A DNA stretch of 64,000 nucleotides from JAGVPT01 sp963717445. Lineage in GTDB: Bacteria; Bacteroidota; Ignavibacteria; UBA10030; UBA8401. Within the stretch, counting starts at the first letter, position 1. Each line of letters begins with the position of its first letter. Position numbers and translations under genes: made by a program. Positions 51,655 through 60,336 of the stretch are shown here, piece by piece. The DNA lies in contig OY970334.1 of NCBI GenBank assembly GCA_963717445.1, positions 2,790,001 through 2,854,000 of the forward strand, in the 5' to 3' direction. The notes beneath the pieces were generated by a model, which was not told the DNA's origin, did not search any database, and was given only the letters and a program-made list of their open reading frames with translations.

Positions 51655-52119
51655 ATGATTCAAATAGTACATGCATCATCGCAAGAACAGATGAGCATCG
51701 TTCGTGAATTAGTTATCGAGTATGCACAATCGCTCAATGTCAGTCTTTGTTTCGAGAATCTTGATAAAGAAGTGAGTGAGCTTCCCGGTGTTTATGCACC
51801 GCCGCATGGAGGCATTCTTTTAGCGGAAGACGGAGCAAAAATTGCCGGATGCGTCGCGTTGAAAAAAGTTGACGGTCGTGTGTGTGAAATGAAAAGGCTC
51901 TACGTCCGTGCTGAATTTCGCGGTAAGGGTCTCGGGAAAAAATTGGCGATGAGTATTGGTGATGAGGCTCGCAAAATAGGATATGAGAGGATGCGATTGG
52001 ACACGCTTCCTTCGATGAAAGAAGCTATTGCGCTCTATCATTCGCTCGGCTTCGTAGAAATTCCGCCGTACCGCGACCTTCCAGTCCCGGGCGCATTGTT
52101 TATGCAAGTCGCTTTGTAA
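51655..52119 (+). CDS. GNAT-family N-acetyltransferase
   Basis: 154 residues from the ATG of MIQIVHASSQEQ. Acetyl-CoA site: CEMKRLYVRAEFRGKGLGKKLAMSIGDEARKIGYERMRLDT, with RGKGLG as motif A. The C-terminal YHSLGFVEIPPYRDLPVPGALFM is typical of the group. The substrate is unknown. A TTG seven codons upstream is also possible. Confidence 0.82.
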   Translation: MIQIVHASSQEQMSIVRELVIEYAQSLNVSLCFENLDKEVSELPGVYAPPHGGILLAEDGAKIAGCVALKKVDGRVCEMKRLYVRAEFRGKGLGKKLAMSIGDEARKIGYERMRLDTLPSMKEAIALYHSLGFVEIPPYRDLPVPGALFMQVAL

Positions 52120-52450
52120 TGACATACCTTCCATGTGAACAATGATGCTATGACTTTTGCCGTTTTGGGGATACCTAACATTAAATTTTCGTAAATGGAA
52201 ATAACAACGTCATGGCATCACTTGACGCGATGCGCGCGCTTTGAGCTGTCAACCTTTTTGAGCCGAAATTGGTGAAAACCGCTCATCCGCATTTTGAGCG
52301 TCTTTCCGCGCAAACCGTTCTCTTTATTCCCTCTCGACCGGCATTCCTTGATTCTCTTCCCTATTTTCACTATTATTTTCTCAGTAATTCGGCATCCGAA
52401 GTCGGTTGAACGTTTGTGGAGCCACACACCGTCCATCCATTCCCGTATTC
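52120..52450. other. Intergenic stretch without a supported gene
   Basis: Only short frames on both strands; no hairpin with a T-run and no clear promoter. It includes the presumed promoter area of the IPP isomerase gene. Confidence 0.5.
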
Positions 52451-53503
52451 ATGAAGCAATCGCGCGTCAAATCCAAAACCTCGTCACGCAAAAAAGATCA
52501 TGTGCTTCTCACCGTGAACCGCGATGTTACGTTCCGCCACAAACGGACGGGGTTTGACGATTGGGAATTTGTTCACAACGCGCTGCCGGAAATAAATTAT
52601 TCCGACATCACGACTGAAACGGTTTTTCTTTCCAAGCGGCTCTCTTTTCCGTTCATGATTTCCTGTATGACGGGAGGCTATGCCGACGCAAAGCGCATCA
52701 ACAAGAATCTCGCTGAAGTATGCGAAGAATACGGCGTTGCCATGGGAGTCGGCAGCCAGCGGCAGGCGCTCGAAGACACGACGTACCACTCGTCATTCAG
52801 TATAGCGCGTGAGGCGGCTCCCACAATCCCGATTGTCGGCAACATCGGCGCGGCAGAGGTCGCCAAACTTACGGAAGTGTCGCCGGTGCAGCGCCTCGTT
52901 GATCTCATCCGTGCAGACGCCTTCGCCGTTCATCTCAACCCTCTGCAGGAATTTCTTCAGCCGGAAGGGAGCGCAAACTTTCGCGGCGTGCTTCGGGGGA
53001 TTGAAATATTAGTTCGCGGATTATCGATTCCGGTGATCGTTAAAGAAATAGGCGCGGGGATTTCAAAAGATGTTGCACAGCGGCTGCTCAACGCAGGCGT
53101 CAGGATTATCGATGTCGCTGGTGCCGGCGGCACAAGTTGGGCGGGGGTGGAAATCCTCCGAAGGAGAGATGAACAAGCGAACGATCTCTTTTGGGATTGG
53201 GGAATCCCGACTGCCGAAGCGTTGAGGCAGGTTGCATCGCTCAAAGATTCATCGCCGGACCTCAGCCTGATCGCATCGGGCGGCATGACAAACGGGCTTG
53301 AGGCAGCCAAGGCTTTTGCACTCGGTGCAGATGTGATCGCCGCGGCGCGTCCGATGCTGCAGGTGCTGATGGCGTCCGGCAAAAAGGGATTATCGGGCCA
53401 TCTTGACCGTTGGATAAAAGAATTTAAAGGAACAATGTTTCTGGTCGGGGCTCGGACGCTGAAAAATTTGTGCCAGACTCCTCTCGTTCATGTGTCAATG
53501 TAA
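52451..53503 (+). CDS. fni: Type 2 isopentenyl-diphosphate isomerase
   Basis: 350 residues from MKQSRVKSKTSSRKKDHV; an earlier in-frame ATG is possible. FMN-dependent TIM-barrel enzyme that interconverts isopentenyl and dimethylallyl diphosphate. Signatures: FMISCMTGGYADAKRINKNLAEVCEEYGVAMGVGSQRQALED, PIVGNIGAAEV, VHLNPLQEFLQPEGS, VIVKEIGAGIS, VAGAGGTSWAGVE and the FMN site LIASGGMTNGLEAAKAFALGADVIAAARPML. It lies 24 bases before a prenyltransferase gene, so the two make one isoprenoid unit. Confidence 0.93.
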   Translation: MKQSRVKSKTSSRKKDHVLLTVNRDVTFRHKRTGFDDWEFVHNALPEINYSDITTETVFLSKRLSFPFMISCMTGGYADAKRINKNLAEVCEEYGVAMGVGSQRQALEDTTYHSSFSIAREAAPTIPIVGNIGAAEVAKLTEVSPVQRLVDLIRADAFAVHLNPLQEFLQPEGSANFRGVLRGIEILVRGLSIPVIVKEIGAGISKDVAQRLLNAGVRIIDVAGAGGTSWAGVEILRRRDEQANDLFWDWGIPTAEALRQVASLKDSSPDLSLIASGGMTNGLEAAKAFALGADVIAAARPMLQVLMASGKKGLSGHLDRWIKEFKGTMFLVGARTLKNLCQTPLVHVSM

Positions 53504-53527
53504 TAATTCTCTCACGCCTATACATCA

Positions 53528-54508
53528 ATGAAATCGTTTATTTCGCAGTATCAACGCTACAAAGAAATTGTTGATCGACAGCTCCAATTGTGCATTACGA
53601 AAAATGAACCCCGATCTCTCTATCAACCGGTACAGTACGTTCTTTCAGGCGGGGGGAAAAGAATTCGTCCTTTGCTTGTCATGCTCGGATGCGAAGGGGT
53701 GGGAGGATCTTCGCGGCAAGCGCAGCATGCGGCCGTCGCGATAGAGATTCTGCATAATTTTACCCTTGTGCACGACGATATTATGGACAATGCTTCGTCA
53801 CGCCGGGGCAGAGCGACGGTACATACCAAATGGGATACGAACATCGCGATTCTGGTCGGCGACAAACTGGTTGCGCTTGCTTACCGCGAATTGTTGAAAA
53901 CACGCTCGCCGTATATCGCACATATCGTAGATGTTTTCACGGAAGGCGTCGTTGAAGTGTGTGAGGGCCAGGCTTACGATAAAGAGTTTGAGACGCGGAA
54001 GCACGTTTCCCTCGATGAATATCTCCTTATGATCGGTAAAAAGACCGGTAAGATGGTTTCCGTGGCGTCGGAGATGGGAGCGGTCATCGGCGGCGGGAGC
54101 ACTTCCGAGATTCTTGCACTGAAATCGTACGGCACCTCCATCGGCAGGGCGTTTCAAATCCAAGATGATTTGCTGGATGTCGTGGCAGATGAAAAGGAAT
54201 TCGGTAAGACGATAGGCGGCGACATCGTGGAAGGGAAGAAGACGTTTTTGCTTATCGAAGGATATGCTCGTTCCCGCGGAGAGGATAAAAAATTACTTCT
54301 CAATGTCATCACCGGCGGGGGAACATCGCGGGAAAATATTCCCCGAGTTAGAAAAATCTACGAGCGCTGCGGCGTTATCGATTTGGCAAAGCAGACCATC
54401 ACGAAAAATATTGTCGAAGCGAATGCGCAGCTTTCGCGCCTTCGGAAAAGCCGCGCCCGCGACATGCTTTTCTGGTTCTCGCAGATGCTGTTGAACAGGA
54501 ATTTTTAA
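53528..54508 (+). CDS. Polyprenyl diphosphate synthase
   Basis: 326 residues, all-helical family. First Asp-rich motif LVHDDIMD (DDxxD) after QHAAVAIEILHNFTL; second FQIQDDLLDV. Lys and Arg pair GGGKRIRPLL and the SSRRGRATVHTKW segment bind the diphosphate of isopentenyl. Chain length cannot be deduced safely. Works with the upstream isomerase to supply quinone, carotenoid or cell-wall lipid precursors. Confidence 0.9.
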   Translation: MKSFISQYQRYKEIVDRQLQLCITKNEPRSLYQPVQYVLSGGGKRIRPLLVMLGCEGVGGSSRQAQHAAVAIEILHNFTLVHDDIMDNASSRRGRATVHTKWDTNIAILVGDKLVALAYRELLKTRSPYIAHIVDVFTEGVVEVCEGQAYDKEFETRKHVSLDEYLLMIGKKTGKMVSVASEMGAVIGGGSTSEILALKSYGTSIGRAFQIQDDLLDVVADEKEFGKTIGGDIVEGKKTFLLIEGYARSRGEDKKLLLNVITGGGTSRENIPRVRKIYERCGVIDLAKQTITKNIVEANAQLSRLRKSRARDMLFWFSQMLLNRNF

Positions 54509-54560
54509 TGGCGCCGCCGCCGCTCGATGCACCCGACAGCCACATGATGCCCTTGTTTCT

Positions 54561-54827
54561 ATGATTGAGAAGGATATTGTTATCAAGAATAGGGCCGGGC
54601 TGCACACACGTCCGGCGGCGACATTGGTGAAGATGGCGGCAAAATTCAAATCGGAATTTTTTATTGTGAAAGACGGCGTAGAAATCAACGGCAAAAGCAT
54701 TATCGGGGTGATGACCCTGGCGGCCGAACAGGGATCTACACTCTTACTGAGGTTTGAAGGTGAAGACGAAGAGGATGCTTGCGCTGCCATTGTCGGACTG
54801 TTCGAACGAGGTTTTGACGAAGTATAA
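54561..54827 (+). CDS. ptsH: HPr phosphocarrier protein
   Basis: 88 residues. Phospho-His15 in NRAGLHTRPAATLV and Ser46 in NGKSIIGVMTLAA, both at family positions. Serine phosphorylation by an HPr kinase is possible. The gene ends two bases before ptsI, so the two are translated together. Confidence 0.93.
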   Translation: MIEKDIVIKNRAGLHTRPAATLVKMAAKFKSEFFIVKDGVEINGKSIIGVMTLAAEQGSTLLLRFEGEDEEDACAAIVGLFERGFDEV

Positions 54828-54829
54828 CG

Positions 54830-56581
54830 ATGATCACAACGAATGAAATAACGCTTCACGGCATTGCTGCAGCACCGGGCATTGTCATGGGAAAAGTGTT
54901 TGTGTACACCAAGCATGTTCCCCATATCGACGAGAAGACGGTTGCCGCTGAAGATGTGGAAAAAGAAGTTGAGCGCCTTCGCAACGCTGTAGCCCGATCC
55001 GAGAAAGAGCTTCAAAAAATTCTCTCATTTGCCGAACAAAAAATCGGCAACAGCAAAGCGAAGATTTTTGAAGCGCAGATCATGATTCTCAGCGACAGTG
55101 TGTTGTTCGACTCGATCTACAAACGAATTCGAAAAGAACGCAAGAACGCCGAATTCATCGTCCATGGCGAAATCACTAAGTACCAGCAATTGATGCTGAA
55201 TTCATCGGATGAATATATGCGCGAGCGAGCGCACGACGTTGAAGACATCAAAAACCGCATCATCCGGAATATTCAGGAACAAAAGCTTATCTCTCGTTTC
55301 GAAGGAGGGTCCATCGTCGTTGCGCAATCGTTAACCCCGGCGGACACGATACTTTTCAGCCGTAACGAAATACTGGGTTACGCCACCGATATGGGGGGAG
55401 TAACATCTCATGCTGCACTTCTCTCCCGTTCATTGAAAATCCCCGCCGTCGTCGGGTTAAAGGACGTAACGTCGCACGTGCACGGAGATGTGTCGATGGT
55501 CCTTGACGGCTACAGCGGCATCGTTATCATCAACCCGTCCGAGGAGACGGTGGCACAGTACAAGCGGCGAAACAGGGAAATGGCCAAGTTCGAACACGGA
55601 CTGAACGACCTTCGGGAATTGCCCGCTCAGACGATAGACGGGAAACAAGTCGAGTTGTTGTCGAACATTGAATTTGCGGAAGAAATCCGCTTCACCAAAA
55701 CCCAGGGTTCTCACGGCGTCGGCTTGTACCGCACCGAAGGATTATTAATGGGCAAAGATGCTTTTCCTTCGGAGGAAGAACAATACCGCGAATACAAATC
55801 CATCGCTGAAAAAGTCTTTCCCAACAAAGTTATCATGCGGACGTATGACATCGGCGGAGATAAAGTTATTGCACATTCATACGAGGAAGAAAACCCCTTT
55901 CTCGGCTGGCGCGGTATCCGCGTTGCGCTCGATCGCCCCGAAACATTCCTGGCCCAGATACGAGCAATGCTCCGTGCGAGCACGAGGAAAAATATTTGGG
56001 TGATGTTCCCCATGGTTTCTAGCTTGAAAGAGGTGCGTAGGGCGAAAGCCCTGGTGGTGCAGGCAAAAAATTCACTCCGTGCGGAAAAATATCCGTTCGA
56101 CGAGACGATGAAAATTGGTGTCATGATCGAAGTGCCGTCGGCGGCGGTGGTCACGGGAGACATCGCTAAAGAAGTTGACTTCCTCAGCATCGGCACAAAC
56201 GATTTGATTCAATACCTGCTTGCCGTTGACCGTGGAAACGACATCGTGTCGCAATTGTATCAGGAATTTGAACCGGCAGTCATTTTCACGATCCGGCACA
56301 TCATTAAAGAGGCTCACAAAAACAAGATTCCGGTTAGTATGTGCGGAGAAATGGCGGGCGACCCCGTTGCGACAATGTTGCTTCTTGGGCTTGGACTGGA
56401 TGAATTCAGCGTGATACCGTACGTGTTGCCGGAGATTAAGAAAATTATCAGATCGGTGACGCTGAGAGAAGCGCAAAAAATTGCCGTAAGAGCGATGAAA
56501 TTTTCAACCGTTGAAGAAGTGAAAGAATTTCTTGTCGGGCATTTAAAACAGCTTGCACCCGACATCCCACTGCCAGAATAA
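54830..56581 (+). CDS. ptsI: Phosphoenolpyruvate-protein phosphotransferase (enzyme I)
   Basis: 583 residues, full length. The phospho-His lies in GGVTSHAALLSRSLKIPAVVG near residue 190. The PEP-binding C-terminal barrel has GLYRTEGLLMG, MRTYDIGGDK, the IGVMIEVPSAA strand, FLSIGTNDLIQYLLAVDRGN and the catalytic Cys in VSMCGEMAGDP. It phosphorylates HPr from PEP. No sugar permease (EIIB/EIIC) is nearby, so regulatory use is plausible. Confidence 0.93.
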   Translation: MITTNEITLHGIAAAPGIVMGKVFVYTKHVPHIDEKTVAAEDVEKEVERLRNAVARSEKELQKILSFAEQKIGNSKAKIFEAQIMILSDSVLFDSIYKRIRKERKNAEFIVHGEITKYQQLMLNSSDEYMRERAHDVEDIKNRIIRNIQEQKLISRFEGGSIVVAQSLTPADTILFSRNEILGYATDMGGVTSHAALLSRSLKIPAVVGLKDVTSHVHGDVSMVLDGYSGIVIINPSEETVAQYKRRNREMAKFEHGLNDLRELPAQTIDGKQVELLSNIEFAEEIRFTKTQGSHGVGLYRTEGLLMGKDAFPSEEEQYREYKSIAEKVFPNKVIMRTYDIGGDKVIAHSYEEENPFLGWRGIRVALDRPETFLAQIRAMLRASTRKNIWVMFPMVSSLKEVRRAKALVVQAKNSLRAEKYPFDETMKIGVMIEVPSAAVVTGDIAKEVDFLSIGTNDLIQYLLAVDRGNDIVSQLYQEFEPAVIFTIRHIIKEAHKNKIPVSMCGEMAGDPVATMLLLGLGLDEFSVIPYVLPEIKKIIRSVTLREAQKIAVRAMKFSTVEEVKEFLVGHLKQLAPDIPLPE

Positions 56582-56629
56582 CAGTCCACCAAAAGGCGGA
56601 GGCAGCCGCCGCACAAAGAAAGAAACCGT

Positions 56630-57691
56630 ATGACACTTGAAGAAATTACACACCATGATCCGTCCGGTATGCATTCGCTGATTCTTAACTTTCCCCAACA
56701 GGTGGAGGAAGCAGTAGTTATCGGCGAAGGAGCGAGAATAAAATTTCCGATTTCAAAAATCAACAATATTGTCGTAAGCGGACTCGGCGGCTCCGCCATC
56801 GGCGGAGAATTGCTTCGCTCGTACCTTGCCGACGAAATAGATGTTCCCATCGCCGTCAGCCGGAATTATTTTTTGCCGGAGTATGTCGATGAACGATCGC
56901 TCGTCATCGTGTCGAGTTACTCCGGGAACACTGAAGAGACGATTTCATCCCATAAAGACGCCGTGAAACGGAAGGCTAAAGTTCTTTGCATTACGTCCGG
57001 CGGGACAGTGAAGCAATTTGCAACAAAAAAGAAGCAGCCGGTTATTGAGATTCCCGGCGGGCTTCCGCCGCGTGCAGCATTGGGCTACTCTTTTTTTCCC
57101 ACGCTGATTGTTATGTCGAAACTCGGTTTCTTCAAATCGAAAAAGAAAGAAATCGATGAAACGATCGTACTGTTAAAAGAAAAAGCCGGTTCGTACGGCG
57201 ATCCTGCGTCACAGGACAATTTGCCCCTGCGGATTGCCCAAACGCTCCACGGAAAACTGCCGATTGTCTATTCCTCGGTTGATAGGTTCGATGCGGTGAA
57301 TGTGCGATGGCGCGGGCAAATTTCGGAGAATGCAAAGACGCTGGCGTACGGGCACGTGTTTCCAGAATTAAATCATAACGAGATTGTGGGCTGGGAAGTG
57401 TTGAAGGAATTGATGAAAAAAATTCATGTCGTGATCCTGCGCGATAACGAAGATAATCCCCGCGTCCAGCTTCGCATGAATATCACGAAAAACATCATCC
57501 GGGATTTTGCGGACGGCGTCACCGAAGTGGAGAGCGAAGGGAAGAGCTTGCTGGCGAGAATGTTTTCGATTTTGTATCTCGGCGACTGGGTGAGTTTTTA
57601 TCTCGCCATGCTCAGCGGCATTGACCCAACTCCTGTAAAGAAGATCGATTTCCTGAAGAATGAACTTGCCAAAGTAACAGCGATACGCTGA
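56630..57691 (+). CDS. Bifunctional phosphoglucose/phosphomannose isomerase
   Basis: 353 residues with two SIS domains. Motifs: VSGLGGSAIGGELLRSY, IVSSYSGNTEETISS (SYSGNTEET, phosphate loop), GGLPPRAALGYSFFPTL, RWRGQISENAKTLA and FPELNHNEIVGWE. These are features of the archaeal/bacterial bifunctional PGI/PMI subfamily, in which Glu and His of the ENAK and ELNHNE segments catalyse proton transfer. It lies about 50 bases after ptsI and may be in the same transcript. Confidence 0.9.
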   Translation: MTLEEITHHDPSGMHSLILNFPQQVEEAVVIGEGARIKFPISKINNIVVSGLGGSAIGGELLRSYLADEIDVPIAVSRNYFLPEYVDERSLVIVSSYSGNTEETISSHKDAVKRKAKVLCITSGGTVKQFATKKKQPVIEIPGGLPPRAALGYSFFPTLIVMSKLGFFKSKKKEIDETIVLLKEKAGSYGDPASQDNLPLRIAQTLHGKLPIVYSSVDRFDAVNVRWRGQISENAKTLAYGHVFPELNHNEIVGWEVLKELMKKIHVVILRDNEDNPRVQLRMNITKNIIRDFADGVTEVESEGKSLLARMFSILYLGDWVSFYLAMLSGIDPTPVKKIDFLKNELAKVTAIR

Positions 57692-57823
57692 GGGCATTCC
57701 GTTAGCATAAGTAGATTTTAGCATCCTTCGAGGTAGCTTCGCCGTATCGTTGACGTTGCAATTCCCGCAGAAATCAATTGACAACTACCGTCGTACCATA
57801 ATCGTTGGAACTCTCATAAATTT

Positions 57824-57905
57824 TGACTTCTGAATAATTCCAAACGCATGGCTCGCGCAAATCCAAAGGGATGGTTTCGCCGGACGCAAAGTCGCAAAAC
57901 GATCC
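57824..57905. repeat. Partial palindromic repeat (GACTTCTGAATAATT family)
   Basis: GACTTCTGAATAATTCCAAA, then CATGGCTCGCGCAAA and GACGCAAAGTCGCAAAACGAT, as in the 29.1 kb element, but with extra sequence in between and no right end. Confidence 0.45.
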
Positions 57906-57994
57906 ACAAAAAAAATTTTCGCGCTTTTTCTAAGGAGATAACTTTGCTGTCGGTTTGGCAAAAAGCGGCCTCTCGGGCATCTCAAAACTTCTTT

Positions 57995-58669
57995 ATGAAG
58001 TATAAGATTCTGTTGCTTTTGCTCATTACGTTGATTGCCGGATATTTGCGCTTTTGCGGATTAGGCGTTAATCCGCTTTGGGTCGACGAGGTCGGATTTG
58101 GTTTCTTGGTTCAAAACGGTGGAAATCAGGAGTTTATTCCGAAGTGGTTCGGACAGTTGTTTGGGCTGCATAGTGAGTTCGGGCTTCGCTTCCTTCCGGC
58201 CCTCTGTGGGACGCTTACGGTTCCAGCATTCTATTTCGTTGCCAATAAGTACAAATTTGAGTCGGCGCTATTCGTTGCGGTGTTCCCGTTGTTCGTGTTC
58301 TGGAGCAGGATGGCGCGACCGTACGCGGTAGCCGGATTGTTCCTCGTTCTTTCTTGGCGGTATTGGTGGATGATGATTCCAGCCGTCATGACGACGCCGA
58401 TCGCCTTAGTCGGCGTGAGATTAAATAAATGGACGCTTGGATTAATAAGCATTGGAATTCTCTTTTTTTTTATTCGGCCGGATGCTTTCAGAGGGTGGTC
58501 GATTTCACTGCTTAGAGTCTCTACCCGGTGGTGGTATCTTCCGGCATTGACATTGATTCTTTACATTACTGATGCAGAATGGAAAAAATTCTTTTTGTCC
58601 TGGCGATCGGCTATTGTGCCATCGCCGACACAGGACTACAAGCAGGTGAGTGGTATTCACACGAAGTAG
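57995..58669 (+). CDS. GT39-like membrane glycosyltransferase, truncated
   Basis: 224 residues from MKYKILLLLLITLIAGY. A first span is followed by GVNPLWVDEVGFG, which matches the conserved Asp-Glu in the first periplasmic loop of lipid-linked sugar transferases (GT39/ArnT group). About six further spans follow. Full-length members are usually 400-550 residues. Here the frame ends in non-hydrophobic, unlikely sequence (SAIVPSPTQDYKQVSGIHTK) overlapping the next ORF in another frame. Probably shortened by a deletion or frameshift. Confidence 0.55.
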   Translation: MKYKILLLLLITLIAGYLRFCGLGVNPLWVDEVGFGFLVQNGGNQEFIPKWFGQLFGLHSEFGLRFLPALCGTLTVPAFYFVANKYKFESALFVAVFPLFVFWSRMARPYAVAGLFLVLSWRYWWMMIPAVMTTPIALVGVRLNKWTLGLISIGILFFFIRPDAFRGWSISLLRVSTRWWYLPALTLILYITDAEWKKFFLSWRSAIVPSPTQDYKQVSGIHTK

Positions 58670-58959
58670 TATTTTCAGATTGGCGCGGGATTCCTCCGGT
58701 CGATTACGCAACAAATGCCCCGCTATCAACCTGGTATTCGGGGCATTCAGCAAAATATCTTCGCGCTGAGAATCTTCAGCAATTTCTTGCAGAACCGGAT
58801 ACGGTTAGGCTTGGGATTGATTACTACGGCTTTTATCCGATTTCATGCAACGTTGTTTCGGGTTTCAAGACTCAGTGGATTATTGATACGCTGATGAACG
58901 GGGGCGTATTGGTCGCTAAAAGCTATAAGGGAAAATTATTTTTTGAAAGGAAAAAATAA
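58579..58959 (+). CDS. C-terminal-type fragment of a membrane glycosyltransferase, copy 1
   Basis: 126 residues. One N-terminal span (KILFVLAIGYCAIA) followed by a soluble part EWYSHEVVFSDWRGIPPVDYATNAPLSTWYSGHSAKYLR...WIIDTLMNGGVLVAK. The DWRG segment fits the periplasmic tail of GT39-type proteins. It begins in a different frame within the end of the previous gene. It may be a separate small gene or the displaced tail. Confidence 0.45.
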   Translation: MEKILFVLAIGYCAIADTGLQAGEWYSHEVVFSDWRGIPPVDYATNAPLSTWYSGHSAKYLRAENLQQFLAEPDTVRLGIDYYGFYPISCNVVSGFKTQWIIDTLMNGGVLVAKSYKGKLFFERKK

Positions 58960-59033
58960 GAGAATTGACTTTTTGAAGTCTCCACCCGCTGGTAGTATCT
59001 TCCAGTATTGACATTGATTCTTTACATAACACA

Positions 59034-59414
59034 ATGGCGAAAATTCTTTTCATCGTTGCAATTGGATATTGCGTCGTTGCGGACTTTGGACTACGCGAAC
59101 GCGAGTGGTATTCGCACGAAGTAGGATTTTCAGATTGGCGCGGGATTCCTCCGGTCGACTATGCAACAAACGCCCCACTCTCAACATGGTATTCCGGACA
59201 TCCGGCAAAATACTTCCGCGTTGATAATTTAAGGCGCTTTCTTGCAGAGCCGGACACGGTCACCCTCGGAATTGATTACTATGGTTTTTATCCGAATGCA
59301 TCCAACGTCGCCTCGACTTTTCATTTTCAATGGGTGATTGATACGCTCAATAATGGAGGGGTACTCGTGGCTAAGGCTATTCATGGGAAATTGATTGTTG
59401 CGAGGAAACAATGA
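59034..59414 (+). CDS. C-terminal-type fragment of a membrane glycosyltransferase, copy 2
   Basis: 126 residues, about 70 per cent identical to the preceding copy by eye. The DNA duplication includes the upstream tail of the glycosyltransferase (GGTAGTATCTTCCAG...TTGACATTGATTCTTTACAT), so a segment of about 455 bases was duplicated in tandem and both copies have kept open frames. Confidence 0.5.
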   Translation: MAKILFIVAIGYCVVADFGLREREWYSHEVGFSDWRGIPPVDYATNAPLSTWYSGHPAKYFRVDNLRRFLAEPDTVTLGIDYYGFYPNASNVASTFHFQWVIDTLNNGGVLVAKAIHGKLIVARKQ

Positions 59415-59546
59415 GTGGAATCAACAATCGAGCGCCACTGCCTCGGTTTTTCGCTGCTTGACTTTCATCACAACACCCCGTATATTCACACACATTAAAA
59501 CCTCCGACACTCCTCTCTAAAGAGCAAACCAGGTGAGGACGACGTA

Positions 59547-60230
59547 ATGCTTGAAGAAGTTAATTTTTTACGAAATGTTCCGATTTTCAACGAACTCAGC
59601 GATCAAGAGCTTGAGAAGATTGCCGGGCTCGGCGTCCGGAAGAAATACAAAAAGGGAAGTATTATCCTTTTGGAAGAAGAAACTGGCGCCGCTCTGTTCG
59701 TTATCGTCTCCGGCAAAGTGAAAATTGTTAGAATGGACGACGATGGCCGCGAAGTGATTCTTTCCATTTTAGGTGGAAGTGATTTTTTTGGAGAGATGGC
59801 AATCCTGGACGGCCTGACACGCTCGGCGAGCGTCGTAGCAACATCGAAGTCTGAATTATTCATGATTCATCGCCGGGATTTTTTGAAGCTTCTCAACGAT
59901 TATCCGATGGTCGCAATTGCGTTGCTGAGGGAGTTAACCGGTAGGTTGCGCAAAGCCGACGCTCAAATAAAAAGCTTATCCCTCAAAGATGCCGCGGGCA
60001 GGGTCGCCAATGTTGTTCTTCAGCTTGCAGATGAAATCGGAATGTTTCGTAAGGGACGGGTGGAGATTGATGAGCTCCCCCTGCAGCAGGATTTAGCAAA
60101 CATGGCTGGAACGTCGCGTGAAACAATTTCACGCATGATCCACAAATTTATTAAAAAAGGGTATTTACAATTGCAGGGGAACAGGCTCATCATAAACGAT
60201 TATGAAAGCTTTAAGAACCTTCATGTATAA
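59547..60230 (+). CDS. Crp/Fnr-family transcriptional regulator
   Basis: 227 residues. Cyclic-nucleotide-binding-type beta barrel 1-115 (GSIILLEEETGAALFVIVSGKVKIVRMDDDGREVILSILGGSDFFGEMAILDGLTRSASVVA; RSAS at the phosphate-binding cassette). A helix linker, then an HTH domain with LPLQQDLANMAGTSRETISRMIHKFIKKGYLQLQGNRLIIND. It may bind cAMP or another ligand; no Fnr-type cysteines were seen. Ribosome binding site AGGTGAGGA. Confidence 0.87.
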   Translation: MLEEVNFLRNVPIFNELSDQELEKIAGLGVRKKYKKGSIILLEEETGAALFVIVSGKVKIVRMDDDGREVILSILGGSDFFGEMAILDGLTRSASVVATSKSELFMIHRRDFLKLLNDYPMVAIALLRELTGRLRKADAQIKSLSLKDAAGRVANVVLQLADEIGMFRKGRVEIDELPLQQDLANMAGTSRETISRMIHKFIKKGYLQLQGNRLIINDYESFKNLHV

Positions 60231-60336
60231 CACCGCCAACAACTTCATTCATCTTCAATGAGGGCCGGGCACCCCTGAGTTGTGGAAGGCTTCCCTTGTA
60301 GAAGCCTCGCGAAGCAGAGCAGACGACGAGATTATG

